A stretch of 64,000 bases of DNA from Enterococcus lemanii (GTDB lineage Bacteria; Bacillota; Bacilli; Lactobacillales; Enterococcaceae), in NCBI RefSeq assembly GCF_016909125.1, contig NZ_JAFBFD010000012.1, positions 1-64,000 on the forward strand. The letters run 5' to 3'. Each line of letters opens with the position of its first letter. Position 1 is the first letter of the stretch. The position numbers were made by a program, and so were the translations under genes. Below are positions 1 through 9,402 of the stretch, in pieces. The notes below the pieces were generated by a model that had not been told where the DNA came from, searched no databases, and saw only the letters and a list, made by a program, of their open reading frames with translations.

Positions 1-1
1 A

Positions 2-1129
2 AACCGTTTAGCTGTTGCGACTGGTATTACAAGGCAGTATCTAAGCGATATTGAAACAGGAAAAGTCAAGCCATCAGAGGATTTACAGCAGTCCCTTTGG
101 GAAGCTCTGGAACGCTTCAATCCCGACGCTCCCCTTGAAATGCTGTTTGATTATGTAAGGATTCGCTTTCCGACAACAGACGTACAGCAGGTGGTCGAAA
201 ACATCTTACAACTGAAACTGTCCTATTTTCTTCATGAGGACTATGGTTTCTATTCTTATTCAGAGCATTATGCTTTAGGCGACATATTCGTCCTTTGCTC
301 CCATGAACTGGACAAAGGAGTTCTGGTGGAATTGAAAGGTCGTGGGTGCAGACAATTTGAAAGCTATCTTCTGGCACAACAAAGAAGCTGGTATGAGTTC
401 TTTATGGACGTTTTGGTGGCTGGCGGTGTGATGAAACGCCTTGACCTTGCCATTAACGATAAGACAGGGATTTTGAATATCCCTGTACTCACTGAAAAGT
501 GCCAACAGGAAGAATGTATCTCCGTCTTCCGCAGTTTTAAAAGCTATCGCAGTGGCGAACTGGTACGCAAAGAGGAAAAGGAATGTATGGGAAACACCCT
601 CTATATCGGTTCATTACAAAGTGAAGTTTATTTCTGTATCTATGAAAAGGACTACGAGCAGTACAAGAAAAATGATATTCCCATTGAAGACGCAGAAGTA
701 AAAAACCGTTTTGAGATTCGATTGAAAAATGAGCGTGCCTATTATGCAGTCCGTGATTTACTCGTCTATGACAATCCAGAGCATACCGCCTTTAAAATTA
801 TCAATCGGTATATCCGTTTTGTAGATAAAGACGATTCCAAACCTCGTTCTGATTGGAAACTGAATGAAGAATGGGCTTGGTTTATTGGGAACAATCGTGA
901 ACGATTAAAACTAACCACAAAACCAGAGCCTTACTCCTTCCAAAGGACGCTGAACTGGCTATCTCATCAAGTTGCCCCGACCTTAAAGGTTGCGATTAAA
1001 CTTGATGAAATCAACCAGACGCAGGTTGTAAAAGACATTCTCGACCATGCGAAACTGACAGACCGACACAAGCAGATTTTGAAGCAACAGTCAGTAAAAG
1101 AACAGGACGTGATAACAACAAAAAAATAA
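2..1129 (+). CDS. orf20: Tn916 Orf20 relaxase / replication initiator (5' end cut by window)
   Basis: The open frame runs through the left edge, so the first ATG at 140 is internal and not the start. The visible N-terminal stretch is a Cro/XRE-type helix-turn-helix (TGITRQYLSDIETGKVKPSE). It is followed by a Rep_trans-like domain, as in rolling-circle initiators. In Tn916 this MOBT-family protein nicks oriT, with the integrase as accessory factor, to start single-strand transfer; it also supports replication of the excised circle. The Rep_trans body ends normally at TAA 1127-1129. It precedes orf19 by 42 nt in the transfer operon. The missing 5' part is an effect of the window. Confidence 0.93.
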   Translation, partial: NRLAVATGITRQYLSDIETGKVKPSEDLQQSLWEALERFNPDAPLEMLFDYVRIRFPTTDVQQVVENILQLKLSYFLHEDYGFYSYSEHYALGDIFVLCSHELDKGVLVELKGRGCRQFESYLLAQQRSWYEFFMDVLVAGGVMKRLDLAINDKTGILNIPVLTEKCQQEECISVFRSFKSYRSGELVRKEEKECMGNTLYIGSLQSEVYFCIYEKDYEQYKKNDIPIEDAEVKNRFEIRLKNERAYYAVRDLLVYDNPEHTAFKIINRYIRFVDKDDSKPRSDWKLNEEWAWFIGNNRERLKLTTKPEPYSFQRTLNWLSHQVAPTLKVAIKLDEINQTQVVKDILDHAKLTDRHKQILKQQSVKEQDVITTKK

Positions 1130-1171
1130 CTCAAATACAAATTCATTGAATATAGAGAGGAGAACATTTTT

Positions 1172-1393
1172 ATGAATTTTGGACAAAACCTTTATAACTG
1201 GTTTCTATCAAACGCTCAATCACTGGTGCTTTTAGCAATCGTTGTGATCGGCTTGTATCTTGGCTTCAAGCGTGAGTTTAGCAAACTGATTGGCTTTTTA
1301 ATTATTGCGATTATTGCGGTTGGCTTAGTCTTCAACGCTGCTGGAGTAAAAGACATTTTACTAGAGCTATTCAATCGCATTATTGGTGCTTAA
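1172..1393 (+). CDS. orf19: Tn916 Orf19, small membrane protein
   Basis: A 73-residue protein with two hydrophobic segments (roughly residues 14-28 and 36-55) split by a short basic stretch (FKREFSK), so a small two-pass membrane protein. It matches the position and size of Tn916 orf19, between relaxase and ardA in the transfer region. It has a good Shine-Dalgarno (GAGAGGAG, about 1155-1162). A role in the conjugation channel is inferred from context. The exact function is not known to me. Confidence 0.85.
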   Translation: MNFGQNLYNWFLSNAQSLVLLAIVVIGLYLGFKREFSKLIGFLIIAIIAVGLVFNAAGVKDILLELFNRIIGA

Positions 1394-1509
1394 ATAAAAC
1401 CGTTCTTTTGTGGAATATAAGTGGTTTTCTTATGTTCCGCAAAGGAATGGTACACCAAACGAAGTGCGGTAGGGATTTTTGAATCTCTACAAAGAAAGGA
1501 CGTGAATAT

Positions 1510-2007
1510 ATGGACGATATGCAAGTCTATATTGCGAATTTAGGCAAATACAATGAGGGCGAATTGGTCGGTGCGTGGTTTACCTTTCCCATTGACTTTG
1601 AGGAAGTCAAAGAGAAAATCGGCTTGAATGATGAATATGAGGAATACGCCATTCATGACTACGAGTTACCCTTTACGGTTGACGAATACACTTCCATTGG
1701 CGAACTCAATCGACTATGGGAAATGGTATCGGAATTACCCGAAGAATTACAATCGGAGCTATCTGCTCTGCTCACTCATTTTTCAAGCATTGAAGAACTA
1801 AGCGAACATCAAGAGGATATTATCATTCATTCCGATTGTGATGATATGTATGACGTGGCACGCTACTACATTGAAGAAACGGGTGCTTTAGGCGAAGTAC
1901 CAGCTAGTCTTCAAAACTATATTGATTATCAAGCCTATGGTCGGGATTTAGACCTTTCAGGAACGTTTATCTCAACCAATCATGGGATTTTTGAAATCGT
2001 CTATTAA
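1510..2007 (+). CDS. ardA: Antirestriction protein ArdA (Tn916 Orf18)
   Basis: A 165-residue, strongly acidic protein starting MDDMQVYIANLGKYNEGEL, as expected for ArdA. The ArdA family mimics the shape and charge of about 42 bp of bent B-DNA and occupies Type I restriction-modification enzymes, so a newly transferred transposon escapes restriction. Length and sequence fit Tn916 ORF18. A Shine-Dalgarno (AAAGGA) lies about 8 nt upstream of the ATG. It is of extra interest here because the same replicon carries its own Type ISP restriction enzyme at 32-37 kb; whether ArdA acts on that enzyme cannot be told from sequence. Confidence 0.95.
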   Translation: MDDMQVYIANLGKYNEGELVGAWFTFPIDFEEVKEKIGLNDEYEEYAIHDYELPFTVDEYTSIGELNRLWEMVSELPEELQSELSALLTHFSSIEELSEHQEDIIIHSDCDDMYDVARYYIEETGALGEVPASLQNYIDYQAYGRDLDLSGTFISTNHGIFEIVY

Positions 2008-2095
2008 ATCTGTCGGTACATTACTACTGGCAGATTTTCTATTTTACGGGGTGGCTCAATCAGCTACCCCTATTTTTTATGAAAGGATTGATTAC

Positions 2096-2488
2096 ATGAA
2101 GAAAATACGAAGCTATACCAGTATCTGGTCTGTGGAAAAGGTACTGTATTCTATCAATGATTTTAGACTTCCGTTTCCCATAACCTTTACGCAAATGACA
2201 TGGTTTGTCGTGTCACTCTTTGCAGTGATGATACTTGGCAACTTGCCCCCTCTTTCCATGATAGAGGGAGCATTTCTCAAATACTTTGGGATTCCTGTGG
2301 CTTTCACATGGTTTATGTCTACAAAAACTTTTGATGGTAAAAAGCCTTATGGATTTTTGAAGTCTGTCATTGCTTATGCACTGCGACCAAAGCTGACCTA
2401 TGCAGGAAAAAAAGTAACGCTTGGCAGAAACCAGCCACAAGAAGCCATTACAGCAGTTAGGAGTGAATTTTATGGCATATCCAATTAA
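2096..2488 (+). CDS. orf17: Tn916 Orf17, TcpE-family conjugation protein
   Basis: A 130-residue protein. I chose the ATG at 2096 (Shine-Dalgarno AAAGGA at 2082-2087) over an upstream in-frame ATG at 1982 that lies inside ardA. Residues around 25-45 and 60-80 are hydrophobic, giving two membrane segments, followed by a basic soluble tail. The TcpE family is a small membrane component of the Tn916/pCW3-type T4SS, equivalent in place to VirB3. The 3' end overlaps orf16 by 17 nt, so the two are probably translationally coupled. Confidence 0.88.
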   Translation: MKKIRSYTSIWSVEKVLYSINDFRLPFPITFTQMTWFVVSLFAVMILGNLPPLSMIEGAFLKYFGIPVAFTWFMSTKTFDGKKPYGFLKSVIAYALRPKLTYAGKKVTLGRNQPQEAITAVRSEFYGISN

Positions 2489-4919
2489 ATACATTGAAAA
2501 CAATCTCGTCTGGAATAAAGACGGGGAATGTTATGCTTACTATGAGCTTGTTCCTTACAATTACTCATTTCTAAGTCCAGAACAGAAAATACAAGTGCAT
2601 GATTCTTTCAGACAGCTTATCGCACAAAATCGTGATGGCAAAATTCATGCTTTACAAATCAGTACAGAATCCAGCATACGTTCTGCACAAGAGCGTTCCA
2701 AAAATGAAGTCACTGGCAAGCTCAAAGCGGTTGCCTATGACAAAATCGACCAACAGACAGACGCTTTAATATCCATGATTGGCGAAAATCAAGTGAACTA
2801 CCGTTTCTTTATCGGCTTTAAGTTGCTTCTCAACGATCAGGAGTTTTCTATGAAAAGTCTTACCGTTGAAGCAAAAAATGCTTTGTCTGATTTTGTCTAT
2901 GATGTGAACCATAAGCTGATGGGCGATTTTGTTAGTATGAGTAATGATGAAATCCTGCGTTTTCAGAAGATGGAAAAGCTCTTAGAAAATAAAATCTCTC
3001 GTCGTTTCAAAATCCGCAGGTTAGATAAGGACGACTTCGGCTATCTGATTGAACACCTTTACGGACAGACAGGCACTGCCTATGAAGAGTATGAGTACCA
3101 TCTATCAAAGAAAAAGCTGGATAATGAAACGCTGATTAAATACTATGACTTGATTAAGCCTACTCGCTGTTTGGTGGAAGAAAAACAGCGATATTTGAAA
3201 ATCCAGCAGGAAGATGAAACCGTCTATGTAGCTTACTTTACCATTAACAGCATTGTCGGAGAACTGGACTTCCCGTCCTCTGAAATCTTCTACTACCAGC
3301 AACAGCAATTTACATTCCCGATTGATACGTCAATGAATGTGGAAATTGTAGCGAATCGTAAAGCCCTATCTACTGTCCGCAATAAAAAGAAAGAACTGAA
3401 AGACTTGGATAACCACGCTTGGCAAAGTGATAATGAAACCAGCTCCAATGTGGCGGAAGCTCTGGAAAGTGTGAATGAGCTGGAAACCAATTTAGACCAA
3501 AGCAAGGAATCTATGTACAAGCTGTCTTATGTGGTAAGGGTATCAGCAAATGATCTTGACGAACTCAAACGTCGTTGTAATGAAGTGAAAGATTTTTATG
3601 ACGATTTAAGCGTAAAACTGGTACGACCATTTGGGGATATGCTCGGCTTACATGAAGAATTTTTACCTGCCAGCAAGCGTTATATGAATGATTATATTCA
3701 ATACGTGACCTCTGATTTCCTCGCTGGTTTAGGTTTTGGTGCTACTCAAATGCTGGGGGAAAATGAGGGGATTTATGTTGGCTACAGCTTAGATACTGGA
3801 CGCAATGTCTATCTGAAACCTGCTCTTGCCAGTCAAGGGGTTAAGGGTTCAGTAACCAATGCGTTAGCGTCGGCTTTTGTTGGTTCGCTGGGTGGTGGTA
3901 AATCCTTTGCGAATAACCTTATCGTCTATTATGCGGTGCTTTATGGGGCACAAGCAGTGATTGTAGACCCAAAAGCAGAACGTGGCAGATGGAAAGAAAC
4001 CTTGCCAGAGATTTCCCATGAAATCAATATCGTCACTCTGACTTCTGATGAGAAAAACAAAGGCTTACTTGACCCTTATGTGATTATGAAAAATCCCAAA
4101 GATTCTGAATCACTGGCTATTGATATTCTGACATTCCTTACGGGGATTTCCTCTCGTGATGGGGAACGCTTCCCAATCCTTAGAAAAGCCATTCGTGCAG
4201 TAACCAATAGTGAAGTACGAGGGTTGATGAAAGTGATTGAGGAATTACGGGTTGAGAATACGCCACTAAGTACCAGTATAGCCGACCATATCGAAAGTTT
4301 TACAGACTATGACTTTGCACATTTATTATTCAGTAATGGTTATGTGGAGCAGTCTATCAGCTTAGAAAAACAACTGAACATTATACAGGTTGCGGACTTG
4401 GTACTTCCCGACAAGGAAACTTCCTTTGAGGAATATACCACTATGGAGCTTTTATCCGTTGCTATGCTGATTGTCATTAGTACCTTTGCTTTAGACTTTA
4501 TCCATACAGACCGAAGCATTTTCAAGATTGTAGATTTAGACGAAGCATGGAGCTTTTTACAGGTAGCACAAGGAAAAACACTATCTATGAAGCTGGTTCG
4601 GGCTGGTCGTGCTATGAACGCTGGGGTATATTTCGTGACCCAAAATACAGACGACCTCTTAGATGAAAAACTGAAAAATAACCTCGGCTTAAAATTTGCA
4701 TTTCGTTCCACTGACCTTAACGAGATTAAAAAGACCTTAGCCTTTTTTGGTGTAGACCCAGAGGACGAAAACAATCAGAAGCGATTGCGTGATTTGGAAA
4801 ACGGGCAATGCCTTATCAGTGATTTATATGGTCGTGTCGGTGTGATACAGTTCCACCCTGTATTTGAAGAACTGCTCCATGCCTTTGATACCAGACCACC
4901 TGTGCGAAAAGAGGTGTAA
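2472..4919 (+). CDS. orf16: Tn916 Orf16, VirB4-type conjugation ATPase
   Basis: An 815-residue ATPase. The ATG at 2472 follows a clear AGGAG (2459-2463) and gives the usual Tn916 length. The Walker A motif GSLGGGKS lies near residue 472 and Walker B (KIVDLDEAW) near 684. The DAxR/Q-like region (VRAGRAMNAGVYFVTQNTDDLL) is typical of VirB4/TraE-like AAA+ motors. The N-terminal 400 residues match the membrane-docking half of VirB4 proteins. It powers assembly of, or substrate movement through, the Tn916 T4SS at the inner face of the membrane. It overlaps orf17 and is followed directly by orf15. Confidence 0.95.
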   Translation: MAYPIKYIENNLVWNKDGECYAYYELVPYNYSFLSPEQKIQVHDSFRQLIAQNRDGKIHALQISTESSIRSAQERSKNEVTGKLKAVAYDKIDQQTDALISMIGENQVNYRFFIGFKLLLNDQEFSMKSLTVEAKNALSDFVYDVNHKLMGDFVSMSNDEILRFQKMEKLLENKISRRFKIRRLDKDDFGYLIEHLYGQTGTAYEEYEYHLSKKKLDNETLIKYYDLIKPTRCLVEEKQRYLKIQQEDETVYVAYFTINSIVGELDFPSSEIFYYQQQQFTFPIDTSMNVEIVANRKALSTVRNKKKELKDLDNHAWQSDNETSSNVAEALESVNELETNLDQSKESMYKLSYVVRVSANDLDELKRRCNEVKDFYDDLSVKLVRPFGDMLGLHEEFLPASKRYMNDYIQYVTSDFLAGLGFGATQMLGENEGIYVGYSLDTGRNVYLKPALASQGVKGSVTNALASAFVGSLGGGKSFANNLIVYYAVLYGAQAVIVDPKAERGRWKETLPEISHEINIVTLTSDEKNKGLLDPYVIMKNPKDSESLAIDILTFLTGISSRDGERFPILRKAIRAVTNSEVRGLMKVIEELRVENTPLSTSIADHIESFTDYDFAHLLFSNGYVEQSISLEKQLNIIQVADLVLPDKETSFEEYTTMELLSVAMLIVISTFALDFIHTDRSIFKIVDLDEAWSFLQVAQGKTLSMKLVRAGRAMNAGVYFVTQNTDDLLDEKLKNNLGLKFAFRSTDLNEIKKTLAFFGVDPEDENNQKRLRDLENGQCLISDLYGRVGVIQFHPVFEELLHAFDTRPPVRKEV

Positions 4920-4921
4920 AT

Positions 4922-7099
4922 GTGAAACCATCAATAGTAAACAGAATAAAATCAAACTGGACGCTGAAACGTCTAGGTAAAGTGGCAATGACAGTGGCTT
5001 TCACACTTGTGATTGCCATTTTTCTTTTAGCCATGCTGGGAACGGTGGTTCAAGCTGCGGGCTTGGTAGATGATACGGTCAATGTGGCAAATGAATACAG
5101 CCGATACCCACTTGAAAACTATCAACTGGATTTTTATGTGGATAATAGCTGGGGCTGGCTTCCGTGGAACTGGTCGGACGGGATTGGAAAACAGGTCATG
5201 TATGGACTATATGCCATTACCAATTTTATTTGGACAATCAGTTTGTATGTTTCCAATGCGACAGGTTACTTAGTACAGGAAGCTTATTCCTTAGACTTCA
5301 TTTCCGCTACAGCAGATTCCATTGGTAAGAATATGCAGACCTTAGCTGGTGTGAGTGCAAACGGATTTTCAACAGAGGGTTTCTATGTTGGATTCCTCTT
5401 ACTCTTGATTTTGGTTCTTGGGGTTTATGTTGCCTATACGGGACTGATAAAGAGAGAAACCACAAAGGCAATTCATGCCATTATGAATTTTGTGCTGGTG
5501 TTTATCCTATCGGCTTCCTTTATTGCCTACGCTCCCGACTACATTAAAAAAATCAATGACTTTTCATCAGACATCAGTAATGCCAGTTTATCACTTGGCA
5601 CGAAGATTGTCATGCCCCATTCCGATAGTCAAGGCAAGGACAGCGTGGACTTAATCAGAGATAGCCTGTTTTCCATACAGGTTCAGCAACCGTGGCTACT
5701 GCTTCAATACAACAGTTCAGACATTGAAAGTATCGGTATTGACCGTGTGGAAAGCCTGCTCTCCACCAGCCCAGATTCCAACAATGGCGAAGACAGAGAA
5801 AAAATTGTTGCGGAAGAAATTGAAGACAGAAGCAATACCAATCTAACCATTACAAAGACCATTAACCGTTTAGGTACAGTCTTCTTCCTATTTGTCTTCA
5901 ATATTGGGATTTCCATATTTGTATTCCTATTAACAGGAATCATGATTTTCTCGCAGGTACTTTTTATCATCTATGCTATGTTTCTGCCTGTGAGCTTTAT
6001 TTTAAGCATGATTCCATCATTTGATGGTATGTCAAAACGAGCCATAACAAAGCTCTTTAATACCATTTTGACACGAGCTGGAATCACATTGATTATTACG
6101 ACAGCATTTAGTATTTCAACCATGCTCTATACCTTATCGGCTGGTTATCCGTTCTTTTTGATTGCTTTTCTACAGATTGTGACCTTTGCAGGAATCTACT
6201 TCAAGCTGGGCGATTTAATGAGTATGTTTTCTCTACAGAGTAACGATTCTCAAAGTGTGGGAAGTCGTGTGATGAGAAAACCTCGTATGCTTATGCACGC
6301 TCACATGCACCGTCTACAGCGGAAACTTGGACGTTCCATGACTACTCTAGGGGCTGGGTCTGCCATTGTTACAGGTAAAAAAGGACAGTCGGGTTCGGGG
6401 AGTTCTGCAAGGACACAAGCAGATCACTCCCGACCAGACGGAAAGGAAAAATCAACACTTGGAAAACGTATCGGTCAAACCATCGGTACAGTAGCTGATA
6501 CCAAAGACAGAATGGTAGACACTGCTAGTGGTTTGAAAGAACAGGTTAAAGATTTGCCGACCAATGCAAGATATGCAGTATATCAAGGAAAATCCAAAGT
6601 AAAAGAGAATGTCCGTGATTTAACCAGTAGTATTTCTCAAACCAAAGCGGACAGAGCCAGTGGACGCAAGGAACAGCAGGAACAAAGGCGAAAAACCATT
6701 GCGAAGCGTCGCTCTGAAATGGAACAGGTCAAACAGAAAAAACAGCCTGCTTCTTCTGTTCATGAAAGACCGACTACAAGACAAGAACAATATCATGATG
6801 AACAGACCTCAAAACAGTCTAATATTCAGACTTCATATAAGGAATCTCAACAAGCCAAACAAGAGCGTCCAGCAGTTAAGTCCGATTTTTCAAGTCCAAA
6901 AGTGGAACGCCAAGGCAATACCGTTCAAGAAAAAACCGTTCAAAAGCCAGCAACTTCAACCACTACAGCAGATAGAACTTCACAACGTCCAATCACAAAA
7001 GAACGTCCGTCTACTGTTCAAAGAGTACCACTACAAAATACAAGAAGTAGACCACCAATCAAAACCGCCACCATTAAGAAAGTCGGTAAGAAACCATGA
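4922..7099 (+). CDS. orf15: Tn916 Orf15, polytopic VirB6-like conjugation protein
   Basis: A 725-residue protein starting at GTG 4922, with GAGGTG two bases before acting as Shine-Dalgarno within the orf16 stop region. After a signal-anchor (residues about 20-42) come several further membrane segments (around 80-100, 155-180, 190-205, 320-370, 385-425). The C-terminal 250 residues are hydrophilic, rich in K, Q, R and T. This is the VirB6/TrbL-like organisation expected of a channel component. It lies between the VirB4-like and hydrolase genes and overlaps orf14 by 4 nt (ATGA). Confidence 0.92.
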   Translation: MKPSIVNRIKSNWTLKRLGKVAMTVAFTLVIAIFLLAMLGTVVQAAGLVDDTVNVANEYSRYPLENYQLDFYVDNSWGWLPWNWSDGIGKQVMYGLYAITNFIWTISLYVSNATGYLVQEAYSLDFISATADSIGKNMQTLAGVSANGFSTEGFYVGFLLLLILVLGVYVAYTGLIKRETTKAIHAIMNFVLVFILSASFIAYAPDYIKKINDFSSDISNASLSLGTKIVMPHSDSQGKDSVDLIRDSLFSIQVQQPWLLLQYNSSDIESIGIDRVESLLSTSPDSNNGEDREKIVAEEIEDRSNTNLTITKTINRLGTVFFLFVFNIGISIFVFLLTGIMIFSQVLFIIYAMFLPVSFILSMIPSFDGMSKRAITKLFNTILTRAGITLIITTAFSISTMLYTLSAGYPFFLIAFLQIVTFAGIYFKLGDLMSMFSLQSNDSQSVGSRVMRKPRMLMHAHMHRLQRKLGRSMTTLGAGSAIVTGKKGQSGSGSSARTQADHSRPDGKEKSTLGKRIGQTIGTVADTKDRMVDTASGLKEQVKDLPTNARYAVYQGKSKVKENVRDLTSSISQTKADRASGRKEQQEQRRKTIAKRRSEMEQVKQKKQPASSVHERPTTRQEQYHDEQTSKQSNIQTSYKESQQAKQERPAVKSDFSSPKVERQGNTVQEKTVQKPATSTTTADRTSQRPITKERPSTVQRVPLQNTRSRPPIKTATIKKVGKKP

Positions 7100-8097
7100 A
7101 GTTGAAAACTTTAGTGATTGGTGGTTCTGGATTATTCTTGATGGTCTTCTCACTGCTTCTGTTTGTTGCCATTTTATTTTCAGATGAACAGGACAGCGGA
7201 ATTTCCAATATTCATTATGGAGGTGTGAATGTTTCCGCAGAAGTGCTGGCTCATAAGCCTATGGTAGAAAAATATGCCAAAGAATATGGCGTTGAAGAAT
7301 ATGTCAACATACTTCTTGCGATTATACAGGTGGAATCGGGCGGTACTGCGGAAGATGTTATGCAGTCCTCGGAATCCCTCGGTCTTCCACCTAATTCATT
7401 GAGTACAGAAGAATCCATTAAGCAAGGTGTGAAGTATTTCAGTGAATTATTAGCCAGTAGCGAAAGGCTCAGTGTAGATTTAGAATCGGTTATCCAGTCC
7501 TACAATTATGGTGGTGGTTTCTTAGGGTATGTGGCTAATCGTGGAAATAAATATACCTTTGAACTGGCTCAAAGTTTCTCAAAAGAGTATTCAGGTGGCG
7601 AAAAAGTGTCTTACCCCAATCCCATAGCCATACCTATCAATGGGGGCTGGCGATACAACTATGGCAATATGTTTTATGTGCAACTGGTAACGCAGTATCT
7701 TGTCACAACAGAGTTTGATGATGATACGGTACAAGCCATCATGGACGAAGCACTGAAATATGAGGGCTGGCGATACGTTTACGGTGGAGCTTCCCCGACT
7801 ACTTCTTTTGATTGTAGCGGACTGACACAATGGACGTATGGAAAAGCTGGAATTAACTTACCACGAACCGCACAACAGCAATATGATGTGACCCAGCATA
7901 TCCCACTATCGGAAGCACAAGCTGGCGATTTGGTTTTCTTTCATTCTACCTATAACGCTGGCTCTTATATTACTCATGTTGGGATATACCTTGGCAATAA
8001 CCGTATGTTTCATGCAGGCGACCCAATCGGTTATGCCGACTTAACAAGCCCCTACTGGCAACAGCATTTAGTGGGAGCAGGACGAATCAAACAATGA
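7096..8097 (+). CDS. orf14: Tn916 Orf14, bifunctional cell-wall hydrolase (lysozyme-like + NlpC/P60)
   Basis: A 333-residue protein with an N-terminal membrane anchor (about residues 5-30). A goose-type lysozyme-like domain follows (VNILLAIIQVESGG with its Glu; MQSSES), then a C-terminal NlpC/P60 cysteine peptidase domain. The catalytic Cys sits in FDCSGLT near residue 240 and the His in THVGIYLG near 293. It opens the peptidoglycan locally so that the conjugation channel can cross the wall. The ATG overlaps the orf15 stop, giving coupling. The plasmid's own hydrolase at 51.5 kb has the same two-domain plan. Confidence 0.95.
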   Translation: MKLKTLVIGGSGLFLMVFSLLLFVAILFSDEQDSGISNIHYGGVNVSAEVLAHKPMVEKYAKEYGVEEYVNILLAIIQVESGGTAEDVMQSSESLGLPPNSLSTEESIKQGVKYFSELLASSERLSVDLESVIQSYNYGGGFLGYVANRGNKYTFELAQSFSKEYSGGEKVSYPNPIAIPINGGWRYNYGNMFYVQLVTQYLVTTEFDDDTVQAIMDEALKYEGWRYVYGGASPTTSFDCSGLTQWTYGKAGINLPRTAQQQYDVTQHIPLSEAQAGDLVFFHSTYNAGSYITHVGIYLGNNRMFHAGDPIGYADLTSPYWQQHLVGAGRIKQ

Positions 8098-9026
8098 GAA
8101 AGGAAGATTTAATGATGAAATTTAGAAAAAATCAGAATAAAGAAAAACAGATACCAAAGGAAAAGAAACCTCGTGTCTATAAGGTCAATCCTCATAAAAA
8201 GGTTGTGATTGCCTTGTGGGTACTTTTAGGGCTTAGTTTCAGCTTTGCGATATTCAAGCACTTTACAGCTATAGATACTCATACTATTCACGAAACAACT
8301 ATCATAGAAAAGGAATACGTTGATACTCATCATGTAGAAAATTTTGTAGAGAACTTTGCGAAAGTCTACTATTCATGGGAGCAATCCGATAAGTCCATTG
8401 ATAATCGAATGGAAAGTCTAAAAGGCTATCTGACAGATGAACTTCAAGCTCTCAATGTTGATACAGTACGCAAAGATATTCCTGTATCGTCTTCTGTAAG
8501 AGGATTTCAGATATGGACGGTAGAGCCAACTGGCGACAATGAGTTTAATGTAACCTACAGTGTAGACCAGCTCATTACAGAGGGAGAAAATACAAAGACC
8601 GTCCACTCTGCTTATATAGTGAGTGTCTATGTAGATGGTTCTGGAAATATGGTACTGGTTAAGAATCCGACCATTACCAACATACCTAAGAAATCAAGTT
8701 ATAAACCAAAAGCCATTGAAAGTGAGGGGACGGTTGATTCCATTACAACCAATGAAATCAATGAGTTTTTAACGACGTTCTTCAAGCTCTATCCTACAGC
8801 GACAGCCAGTGAACTTTCCTACTATGTGAATGACGGGATATTAAAACCAATCGGAAAAGAGTACATCTTTCAAGAACTGGTAAATCCTATTCACAATCGT
8901 AAGGATAATCAAGTCACGGTATCGCTGACAGTGGAGTATATCGACCAGCAGACCAAAGCAACGCAGGTATCTCAATTTGATTTGGTACTTGAAAAGAACG
9001 GGAGTAATTGGAAGATTATAGAATAA
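8094..9026 (+). CDS. orf13: Tn916 Orf13, TcpC-like (VirB8-type) conjugation protein
   Basis: A 310-residue bitopic protein: a basic cytoplasmic N-terminus, one membrane segment (about residues 39-60), then an extracellular region of two NTF2-like folds, as in TcpC of pCW3 and VirB8. The ATG at 8094 overlaps the orf14 stop. A second start at 8112 has a better-placed AGGA and would give 304 residues; I cannot decide between them. It acts as a scaffold for the T4SS at the outer membrane face. It is the last transfer gene before the tet(M) control region. Confidence 0.9.
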   Translation: MRKEDLMMKFRKNQNKEKQIPKEKKPRVYKVNPHKKVVIALWVLLGLSFSFAIFKHFTAIDTHTIHETTIIEKEYVDTHHVENFVENFAKVYYSWEQSDKSIDNRMESLKGYLTDELQALNVDTVRKDIPVSSSVRGFQIWTVEPTGDNEFNVTYSVDQLITEGENTKTVHSAYIVSVYVDGSGNMVLVKNPTITNIPKKSSYKPKAIESEGTVDSITTNEINEFLTTFFKLYPTATASELSYYVNDGILKPIGKEYIFQELVNPIHNRKDNQVTVSLTVEYIDQQTKATQVSQFDLVLEKNGSNWKIIE

Positions 9027-9095
9027 CAAATATTGGTACATTATTACAGCTATTTTGTAATCACGTACTCTCTTTGATAAAAAATTGGAGATTCC

Positions 9096-9124
9096 TTTAC
9101 AAATATGCTCTTACGTGCTATTAT
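9096..9124 (+). promoter_or_regulatory. tet(M) promoter
   Basis: TTTACA (9096-9101), a 17-nt spacer, then TATTAT (9119-9124): a near-consensus sigma-A promoter upstream of the tet(M) leader. It fits the known Ptet of Tn916, from which transcription also runs through the regulatory genes into xis/int and, after excision, into the transfer genes. Confidence 0.8.
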
Positions 9125-9154
9125 TTAAGTATCTATTTAAAAGGAGTTAATAAA

Positions 9155-9178
9155 TATGCGGCAAGGTATTCTTAAATA
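9155..9178 (+). CDS. Very short leader ORF in the tet(M) 5' region (7 residues)
   Basis: ATG at 9155 followed by six codons and TAA, with a strong AAGGAG about 10 nt upstream. The ORF lies over the left arm of a long inverted repeat (9163-9176 with 9251-9264). Translation across it would affect hairpin folding. Whether the peptide is made is not known from sequence; the ribosome-binding site argues that ribosomes do load here. Confidence 0.45.
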
Positions 9179-9264
9179 AACTGTCAATTTGATAGTGGGA
9201 ACAAATAATTGGATGTCCTTTTTTAGGAGGGCTTAGTTTTTTGTACCCAGTTTAAGAATACCTT
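9163..9264 (+). promoter_or_regulatory. Long-range inverted repeat in the tet(M) leader RNA
   Basis: AAGGTATTCTTAAA (9163-9176) pairs perfectly with TTTAAGAATACCTT (9251-9264). This is the known upstream stem of the tet(M) leader, part of the attenuation control proposed for Tn916. Confidence 0.75.
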
Positions 9265-9300
9265 TATCATGTGATTCTAAAGTATCCGGAGAATATCTGT

Positions 9301-9387
9301 ATGCTTTGTATGCCTATGGTTATGCATAAAAATCCCAGTGATAAGAGTATTTATCACTGGGATTTTTATGCCCTTTTGGGCTTTTGA
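9301..9387 (+). CDS. orf12: tet(M) leader peptide Orf12 (28 residues)
   Basis: ATG 9301 to TGA 9385-9387 encodes a 28-residue peptide beginning MLCMPMVMHKNPSDK, the classical Orf12 leader of tet(M). A terminator hairpin is embedded in it. In the accepted model, tetracycline slows ribosomes and raises charged tRNA, so RNA polymerase, followed closely by ribosomes, passes the hairpin and tet(M) is expressed. Confidence 0.85.
   Translation: MLCMPMVMHKNPSDKSIYHWDFYALLGF
9328..9367 (+). terminator. tet(M) attenuator hairpin
   Basis: AAAATCCCAGTGATA pairs with TATCACTGGGATTTTT across a short loop, giving a stem of about 15 bp ending in a T-run. It lies inside the leader peptide ORF and just upstream of the tet(M) Shine-Dalgarno, so it works as a transcription attenuator. 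Confidence 0.85.
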
Positions 9388-9402
9388 ATGGAGGAAAATC
9401 AC

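Noticed and set aside
1982-2095. N-terminal extension of orf17 to ATG 1982
   Set aside because: It overlaps ardA and has no ribosome-binding site; ATG 2096 has one and gives the known Tn916 size.
6660-7187. Second frame open over 175 residues inside orf15/orf14
   Set aside because: Shadow of the Lys/Gln-rich orf15 tail; no ribosome-binding site and mixed composition.
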